Both the position numbers and the translations under genes were made by a program. A stretch of 15,255 nt of DNA from Clostridiales bacterium. GTDB lineage: Bacteria; Bacillota; Clostridia; Christensenellales; Aristaeellaceae. The first letter of the stretch is position 1, and each line of letters starts with the position of its first letter. Below the pieces are notes generated by a model. It did no database searches. It saw only the letters and a list, made by a program, of their open reading frames with translations, and was not told the DNA's origin. Below, piece after piece: positions 6,452-11,915 of this stretch. The stretch spans positions 1 to 15,255 of the forward strand of contig SFHK01000058.1 of the NCBI GenBank assembly GCA_004556395.1, in the 5' to 3' direction.

Positions 6452-8526
6452 GAGACTTCCTCGCTTTCGCCGGAGGCGGGGGAATCGGGCTTCTCCGCGG
6501 CGGAAGCGGCTTCGCCATCAGTGGGAGCCGGTTCGTCTTCAGAAGAAGCGGCGGCTTCCGCGTCCTCGGGCGAGCCTCCGGTCAGAAGCAGCGCGCCCAC
6601 GCCCACGGCCAGATAGAAAATTTCGCGCATGCGGGTCAGGAGCGACGCTGTGATGCTGACGGACGGCGCGAGCCCCATCCAGCCCAGCGCCAGCGCCATG
6701 CCGGCCTCGCGCGAGCCGACCTGCATCGGAATGAAGAACACGAGGTTGCCGATCAGCGACGCGCAGGAAAGCGCCACCGCGCAGCCGGCGAAGGACACGT
6801 CCACCTGCATCACCCGGAAGATGATGAACAGCTCGCCCACCTCCATAAGCCGCCCGACGTATTCCAGCAGCAGCGTCGCCGCGAAATCGCGGCGGCGGCC
6901 GTGGAAGGCAGTCATGTCGCGGTCGATAGCCTCAAAGCTCTCGCGCTTTTTCTCAAGCGTCGCGGCGAAGAATTTTCCCGCCCACGGGACGCGGCACAGA
7001 AACCGCATCAGCGGCATGACCAGCCCGCGCTTGCCGCTTCGGAAGAAGGCGAAAAGCGCCAGCGCGCAAAGACCCAGCGCCACAATGTCCGCCAGCGTGG
7101 CCAGCACGCCGCCCGGGCAGCCGAGCAGCAGGTATACAAACGCGCCCGTGAGCCACAGCATCACGTGGGAGAACACGTGCATCACCGAGAAGGTGAGCGT
7201 GGTGGCGGTGGCCTTTTCAAGGCCGATGTACGGCTTCATTTCCATGATGCGGTACGGCTCGCCGCCCACCAGTCCCATCGGCGTAACCTGATTGAGCGAA
7301 AAGCCGGAGATGGTCATCTTGAGCAGCCGCCAGAACGGCATGCTCTTCATGTCCCAGCCCATGATGGCGCGGTAGGCCAGCGTGTGCAGGGTGTACACCA
7401 CCGCCCACAGCGCGATCAGCGACGGCAGCCATATGGGCATTTTGCTCAGGATGGTGCCGCTCCAGTCCACCTGACTCATGTCGGTCTTGGCCAGCATCGC
7501 GATGATGCCGATCACGCCGATGACGAAGAACACCACCGGGTACTTCTTGCGCTTCACCGGCGGCGTTTCGCTGCCGGGCAGCCTGTGCGCGTAGAGGATG
7601 TTCTCGGCGATGGCTTCGTATTTGGCGCGCATGTACAGCATCAGCCCGCCGAACACAAACAGCTCAATCGGGAAAAACAGAAGCGGCGCGCCGAGCAGCA
7701 CCAGCAGAAACAGCGTGTAGGCGCGGGTGTTGAAGGTGAGGATGTTCGTCAGCTGAATGTATTTGCGGCTCTGGGCAAGGTAGTCCTGCCGCACGGCCTC
7801 GTCCACCTCGCCGCCGTTTTCCTCAATGGCCTTGAAAAGCCGCTGGAACGACGGGGTGGAAAGCTCCTGAAGCCGCGTGTACAGGCCGTAGAAATACAGA
7901 TACAGCTTCTGAAAGCGCGCGCCCTTCCACGGCAGCTTCGCGCGGGCGCGGGCAATGTCGCGGGAGCGATCCAGCTCGCTGCCGTTTTTGTTTTTCAGGA
8001 AGAACAGATGGATGTTTCTGTAATAGTCCGCCAGCATGCACTGCCGTTGGTGCCCCGCGAATTCGCAGATCACGACCACCAGCCAGATCAGCCCGCCCCA
8101 CGGCCGGCCGCCGGAGAAGGGAATCGGTTTGGACATCAGCCGGAGACACAGCGCGCAGTCAATCGCCACATACCACACGCTCGTGGACAGCGCGTCCAGA
8201 ATGCGCCCCAGCGTGGACTTGTTGCCCGTCAGCCGCGCGAGCTGGCCGTCGGTGGAATCCAGAATGTTCGCCCAGATTACAAGCAGCACGCCGATGAGGT
8301 TCAGCGTGAAGCTCTCCGGATAAAAAAGCCAGCCGCCCGCGAAGCCGATGGCCATGGAAAGCAGCGTGACCATGTTGGGCGTCCAGCCAAGGCGCATGAA
8401 CAGCCGCGCCCACAGGTAGCCCAGCGGCTTTGTGAAGATGCGGTCAAAGAATTCCTCGGTGTCCTCGGACTTGTAGGCGGAGCGGATATCAGAGCGCATC
8501 CGCCTCCATTCGCTTTTAAGAGACAT
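6448..8526 (-). CDS. Fused CDP-alcohol phosphotransferase and UPF0104 (LPG-synthase TM / flippase-like) membrane protein
   Basis: The 692-residue protein carries two membrane domains. The N-terminal half (to about residue 340) is a CDP-alcohol phosphatidyltransferase domain, a family that moves a phospho-alcohol from a CDP carrier to an acceptor in the membrane. Its signature is visible as DSTDGQLAR, eight residues, then GRILD (Asp90, Asp93, Asp111). The fourth Asp expected four residues on is Thr115. The second half, from about residue 345, is a UPF0104/AglD/MprF-type flippase-like domain with the diagnostic NQVTPMGLVGGEP (Thr415 onward) and several membrane helices. It ends in a 41-residue Ser/Glu/Ala/Pro-rich acidic tail. 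The ATG at 8526 has GAAGGAGGG 8 bases before it and overlaps the end of the kinase gene by 11 bases. It is coupled to the cytidylyltransferase downstream. Confidence 0.88.
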   Translation of the reverse strand: MSLKSEWRRMRSDIRSAYKSEDTEEFFDRIFTKPLGYLWARLFMRLGWTPNMVTLLSMAIGFAGGWLFYPESFTLNLIGVLLVIWANILDSTDGQLARLTGNKSTLGRILDALSTSVWYVAIDCALCLRLMSKPIPFSGGRPWGGLIWLVVVICEFAGHQRQCMLADYYRNIHLFFLKNKNGSELDRSRDIARARAKLPWKGARFQKLYLYFYGLYTRLQELSTPSFQRLFKAIEENGGEVDEAVRQDYLAQSRKYIQLTNILTFNTRAYTLFLLVLLGAPLLFFPIELFVFGGLMLYMRAKYEAIAENILYAHRLPGSETPPVKRKKYPVVFFVIGVIGIIAMLAKTDMSQVDWSGTILSKMPIWLPSLIALWAVVYTLHTLAYRAIMGWDMKSMPFWRLLKMTISGFSLNQVTPMGLVGGEPYRIMEMKPYIGLEKATATTLTFSVMHVFSHVMLWLTGAFVYLLLGCPGGVLATLADIVALGLCALALFAFFRSGKRGLVMPLMRFLCRVPWAGKFFAATLEKKRESFEAIDRDMTAFHGRRRDFAATLLLEYVGRLMEVGELFIIFRVMQVDVSFAGCAVALSCASLIGNLVFFIPMQVGSREAGMALALGWMGLAPSVSITASLLTRMREIFYLAVGVGALLLTGGSPEDAEAAASSEDEPAPTDGEAASAAEKPDSPASGESEEVS

Positions 8527-9469
8527 GCCGTTTTCCCTCCTTCGCAGGCTGCGAAAGCGCGTCCGCATAATTCCATGCGCGCGTTGCCCAGCTGCCGCCA
8601 AACACAATTTCCTCGCAGGTGTTGCCCTCGATAAACGTGTTGCAGCCGCGCAGCGTGGTGTCGATGGCGAAGGCGCTCAGGGCGCGGGCGCGGTCGACCC
8701 CGCCGGGCAGGATGCGCGAGACGAGCGCGTCCATTTCGGCGTTCGAGAGCGGATGTTTCTTCATGGCCGTGCCCAGATAGCGCGCGAACTCAAACTCAAT
8801 GGGCGCGACGTAGCCCAGCGGGTCGATCAGCACGCAGCCGCCGTCCTCCACCAGCATGTTATATTCGTGCGCGTCGCCGTGTATTAAGTATCGCTCGGAA
8901 TCCCGGAAGGTTTCCATCGCGTTCAGCGCGCGCTCGATGGAAGGGAGGAACGGCATAAGGCGCGCGTCGTTTTTCGCGGTCACGGCGGCGCGGGCGTTGG
9001 AAAGCACGTCTCCCAGCACGTCCTCATAGCGCGGAAGCGCGGTTTCATCCGGCGCGGCCGGGCGGCGCTGCTCGTAGAGCGAACGGAACACGCGCTCGCG
9101 CGGCGCGTGGTCGGCGGAATTCGCCGCAGGCACATAGCGCAGAAGCATCGCGCCCAGCTTTTCGTCCACATCGTACAGCGGGCACATTTCGCGGTAGGGC
9201 AAATGCCGGTAGCAGAAAACCTCGGTTTTCAGGCGCGGGGAAAACCACGGAACCACCTTTACGGCCACGCGGCCATAGCGCGCGCTCGCGCCATACAAAA
9301 TCGCGCCGAAGCGGGAGCACGGCTCGTGCCCCTCGGGCGTGAACGCCCATTTCTCGCAGATGCGCTTCAGCTCGCCGGGAAAGGTCGCGAGCCACACGGG
9401 CGTCTCCGCAGGGAACTGCTGCGTGAGATAGCTGACGGTGTTGTCCGATATGCAGGAATGGTATGCCAT
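8516..9469 (-). CDS. APH-fold small-molecule kinase (streptomycin 6-kinase / hydroxyurea kinase-like)
   Basis: The 317-residue protein has the phosphotransferase catalytic loop HGDAHEYN (His197, Asp199, Asn204) and the metal-binding Asp216 in VLIDPLGY. The wording LIDPLGY and the early stretch VWLATFPGEL...RFGAILYG most resemble the streptomycin 6-kinase / hydroxyurea kinase branch. That branch phosphorylates hydroxyls on small molecules. Because it heads an operon with a cytidylyltransferase and a CDP-alcohol transferase, I infer that it phosphorylates a metabolic alcohol; antibiotic resistance is an alternative. The ATG at 9469 is chosen because the frame's earlier ATG (9544) lies upstream of the promoter -10. 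The Shine-Dalgarno is weak (GAGG, 12 bases before). It overlaps the next gene by 11 bases. Confidence 0.85.
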   Translation of the reverse strand: MAYHSCISDNTVSYLTQQFPAETPVWLATFPGELKRICEKWAFTPEGHEPCSRFGAILYGASARYGRVAVKVVPWFSPRLKTEVFCYRHLPYREMCPLYDVDEKLGAMLLRYVPAANSADHAPRERVFRSLYEQRRPAAPDETALPRYEDVLGDVLSNARAAVTAKNDARLMPFLPSIERALNAMETFRDSERYLIHGDAHEYNMLVEDGGCVLIDPLGYVAPIEFEFARYLGTAMKKHPLSNAEMDALVSRILPGGVDRARALSAFAIDTTLRGCNTFIEGNTCEEIVFGGSWATRAWNYADALSQPAKEGKRHVS

Positions 9470-9520
9470 GGACAGCCGAAACCTCTTTTCGCGGAAGTAT
9501 GGCAAGTATATATCCAAAGT

Positions 9521-9549
9521 ATTATAGCATTGCGTGCGATTCACGGCAA
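9521..9549 (-). promoter_or_regulatory. Promoter of the kinase/transferase operon
   Basis: On the minus strand TTGCCG (9544-9549) and TATAAT (9521-9526) are separated by 17 bases. Transcription would begin near 9514, leaving a leader of about 45 bases before the kinase ATG. It is divergent from the promoter at 9617-9645, with about 67 bases between the two -35 boxes. Confidence 0.72.
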
Positions 9550-9616
9550 GCGCAAACTGCCGACAACATTGTGAAGAATTCTGTGCCCGTACTCTGTGAA
9601 TTTCGCAAACAGGGAA

Positions 9617-9645
9617 TTGCGGAACGCGCGGGGATATGGTATAAT
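9617..9645 (+). promoter_or_regulatory. Promoter of the secreted beta-rich protein gene
   Basis: TTGCGG (9617-9622) and TATAAT (9640-9645) have a 17-base spacer, and TGG before the -10 makes it an extended type. The -10 box ends 31 bases before the ATG at 9677. Confidence 0.78.
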
Positions 9646-9676
9646 TAAAATGGTAAAAAAGCAGGAGGATACGGCA

Positions 9677-11830
9677 ATGAAGAAATATTCAGTTCGTATG
9701 TTGACATGGCTTCTGGCTCTCGTCATGGCCTTCAGCGGCATGGCGATGGCGGAGACGGCGACCCCGGCGGAGACGACGGCGATCGCTGCGGCGGAAGAGC
9801 CGATCACCGTGACCACCATCACGGCGGTGGCGGAGTACCTGGGAACGATTCTGAACGCGTCCGTGGAGCTGGGAACGGACGAGGACGGCTGCCGGCAGAT
9901 CACGGTCAACGCACCGTATCTGCAGGACACGCTGTTTGTGCAGCTCGGCGAGAGCGCGGTCGTGGTTCGCTACGGCGGGGAAGCGGTCGAGCTTTCCTAC
10001 GACGTGCTGAACGAGGCGCTGGGCATGTATTCCTTCATGTCCTACGGGCTGGACGCGGAGACCGCGAAGAAGCTGTATACATATATGAACAGCGGCGACG
10101 CGCAGCAGGACGAGCTGGTGTGGCAGTCCATCCTGAACACGGAAATGAACCGCCTGCTGAGCCTTGTGATGGAGCGCGGGCTTTTCCGCATGACGGAAGA
10201 GGGCGGCTTTGAAATCAACGCCACGGTGCAGGACGTGGTTTCGCTGTTCGCGGAATACCTGACCCGCGCGGCGGCGGACGCGCAGCTGTCGGCGGCGCTT
10301 TCGCAGCTGAAAATGTGGGATTACATGGGAACCGACGCGGCGACGGGCACGCAGGCGCTGCTTGCGCAGATGACCGCCGCGGCAGAGGCGCTGAAGGCGA
10401 ACCCGCTGACCGGCGTTTCCGGCAGCCTGCAGGTGTCGATTCTGTCGCAGGGCTCGATGACCCTGAATTTCGACCTGAAGGTCGACGCGTGCGCCACGGA
10501 AATCCACATGGAAATGGTGTTTGACGGCGAGCAGCTGATCGCCAGCGTGCGCGTGAACGTGGACGGCAAGTGCTTCACGCTGTCCGCCGCCGCGAACGAG
10601 GACGGCCTGAACGTCGAGTTCCGCATGACGGAAACGAGCGCGGCCGCGGAGGAAACGACGCTGCTGGAAGGCAAGCTGACGTACAGCGAGAAGGAATTCA
10701 CGCTGGAAATCGATACCGCCGCGGGCGGACGCCTGTCCTTCAGCCTGATGCAGGAAGGCTATGATGAATACCGCGCGGCCTTCGCGTGCGCCGTCGGCGA
10801 ATTCGCGCTGGACGCGGATATTCATACCGACTACGACGTTTTCGAGATGGAAGCGAACCTGAAGTTCGCCGACGCGAAGGCGCGCCTGACGCTGAACGTG
10901 GATGATGACGACGTGGACGGCAAGCTCGACATAATGGGCGGCGAGGATTACCTCACGATCAACCTGCATGGCAGCGACGACGTGTTCACGCTCAACGGCT
11001 TCGGCAGGGTGAGCGGCGACACGTTCTCGGTGAACGCGCTGTTTGTTGATACCTACCGCGGCCTTGAGGGCACGTTCAACATCGACGTGATCGATGAAGA
11101 CGACATCACGAGCATCGAAGGCTCCGTGACGTACGAAGAAGGCCGCCGCTATGCCTACGACTACACGATTCTGGTGAACGGCGAAGTGGCTACCCGCTGC
11201 ACCTACGAGCTGACGCCCGAGGGTCTCAAGAGCGTAACGATTACGGATTCCACCGTTCAGAGAACGGAAGCGACCGCCGAGCGCACCGCGACCGGCATGA
11301 AGGCCGTCGCCACGACGCAGACCAACAGCATCGGCGCGGACGGCGCGGAGACGGAGGGCATGACGACAGGATATACGCTGACCGTCGACGGCGTGAACTT
11401 TGTGTGCGACGTCAGCGTCAAAATGATGGGCATGGAAGAAGCGATGCCGCTGATGCGGGTCACCGGTACGGCGATCGATGAGGAAAATCGTCTCGCGTAC
11501 CGCATCGACGTGGATGTGCAGGGTCAGACGATGTATATCGAGGGCGGTATCATCGAGGAAGCGTCGGAGAATGAGAACGATGTTTGCGGAAGGCTGTATC
11601 TGGCGACCAACGCGAACGGAACGGAAGACCGCATCGACCTGTCCTTCGTCCTGACGGACACGGGCATCAAGCTGGCGCTGGAAAGCACCGAGAACGGCGT
11701 TGCCCAGTCGGTCGGCAGTCTGTCCGTGAATGTGGAGACCGTGGTTCCCGAAACCGCGCCCGCGCACGTGACCGGCACGCCGCTCACGACCGAACAGCTG
11801 CTCGAGCTGTTTGCGCAGCTCGCACAGTAA
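9677..11830 (+). CDS. Secreted beta-rich protein of unknown function
   Basis: I do not recognise this 717-residue protein. It begins with a clear signal peptide (MKKYSVRMLTWLLALVMAFSGMAMA, cut before ETATP), followed by a Thr/Ala-rich stretch. An alpha-helical region comes next (about 35-250), with sequences such as LLSLVMERGLF and VQDVVSLFAEYLTRAAADAQ. From about residue 250 to the end it is a long succession of short alternating strands (for example MTLNFDLKVDA, LTLNVDDDDVDGKLDI, FTLNGFGRVSGDTFSVNALF) that suggests an extended beta-sheet or beta-barrel-like fold. It has no LPxTG, lipobox or later membrane segment. AGGAGG (9663-9668) lies 8 bases before the chosen ATG. The next gene begins 85 bases downstream and has no obvious promoter of its own, so the two may be cotranscribed. 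Confidence 0.9.
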   Translation: MKKYSVRMLTWLLALVMAFSGMAMAETATPAETTAIAAAEEPITVTTITAVAEYLGTILNASVELGTDEDGCRQITVNAPYLQDTLFVQLGESAVVVRYGGEAVELSYDVLNEALGMYSFMSYGLDAETAKKLYTYMNSGDAQQDELVWQSILNTEMNRLLSLVMERGLFRMTEEGGFEINATVQDVVSLFAEYLTRAAADAQLSAALSQLKMWDYMGTDAATGTQALLAQMTAAAEALKANPLTGVSGSLQVSILSQGSMTLNFDLKVDACATEIHMEMVFDGEQLIASVRVNVDGKCFTLSAAANEDGLNVEFRMTETSAAAEETTLLEGKLTYSEKEFTLEIDTAAGGRLSFSLMQEGYDEYRAAFACAVGEFALDADIHTDYDVFEMEANLKFADAKARLTLNVDDDDVDGKLDIMGGEDYLTINLHGSDDVFTLNGFGRVSGDTFSVNALFVDTYRGLEGTFNIDVIDEDDITSIEGSVTYEEGRRYAYDYTILVNGEVATRCTYELTPEGLKSVTITDSTVQRTEATAERTATGMKAVATTQTNSIGADGAETEGMTTGYTLTVDGVNFVCDVSVKMMGMEEAMPLMRVTGTAIDEENRLAYRIDVDVQGQTMYIEGGIIEEASENENDVCGRLYLATNANGTEDRIDLSFVLTDTGIKLALESTENGVAQSVGSLSVNVETVVPETAPAHVTGTPLTTEQLLELFAQLAQ

Positions 11831-11841
11831 CAAGCTTGCGG

Positions 11842-11877
11842 TTTGCCGCCTCTACGCCGAGCGCGGGAGGCGGCAAA
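11842..11877 (+). other. Intercistronic hairpin without a T run
   Basis: TTTGCCGCCTC (11842-11852) and GAGGCGGCAAA (11867-11877) are perfect 11-base complements around a 14-base loop. They lie between the two large secreted-protein genes. No T run follows, so it is a poor intrinsic terminator. It could stabilise the upstream message or mark a processing point. Confidence 0.55.
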
Positions 11878-11915
11878 TTCGCGTTCACGCTCCGTGCGTG
11901 AGAAAGGAGTTCACA

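Noticed and set aside
6901..8634. Long open frame of 577 codons on the plus strand, antisense to the CDP-alcohol transferase gene
   Set aside because: Its translation is rich in His, Arg, Gln and Ala without domains, as expected for the antisense of GC-rich coding DNA; the minus-strand frame has clear family motifs.
8516..9469. Kinase as a streptomycin resistance gene
   Set aside because: The similarity is to the fold and branch only; it is embedded and overlapping in a biosynthesis-like operon with no resistance or mobility genes nearby. It cannot be excluded but is not the best reading.
9689..11833. Open frame of 714 codons on the minus strand, antisense to the secreted beta-rich protein
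   Set aside because: No motif or Shine-Dalgarno site, and the plus strand has a promoter, a strong ribosome site and a signal peptide.
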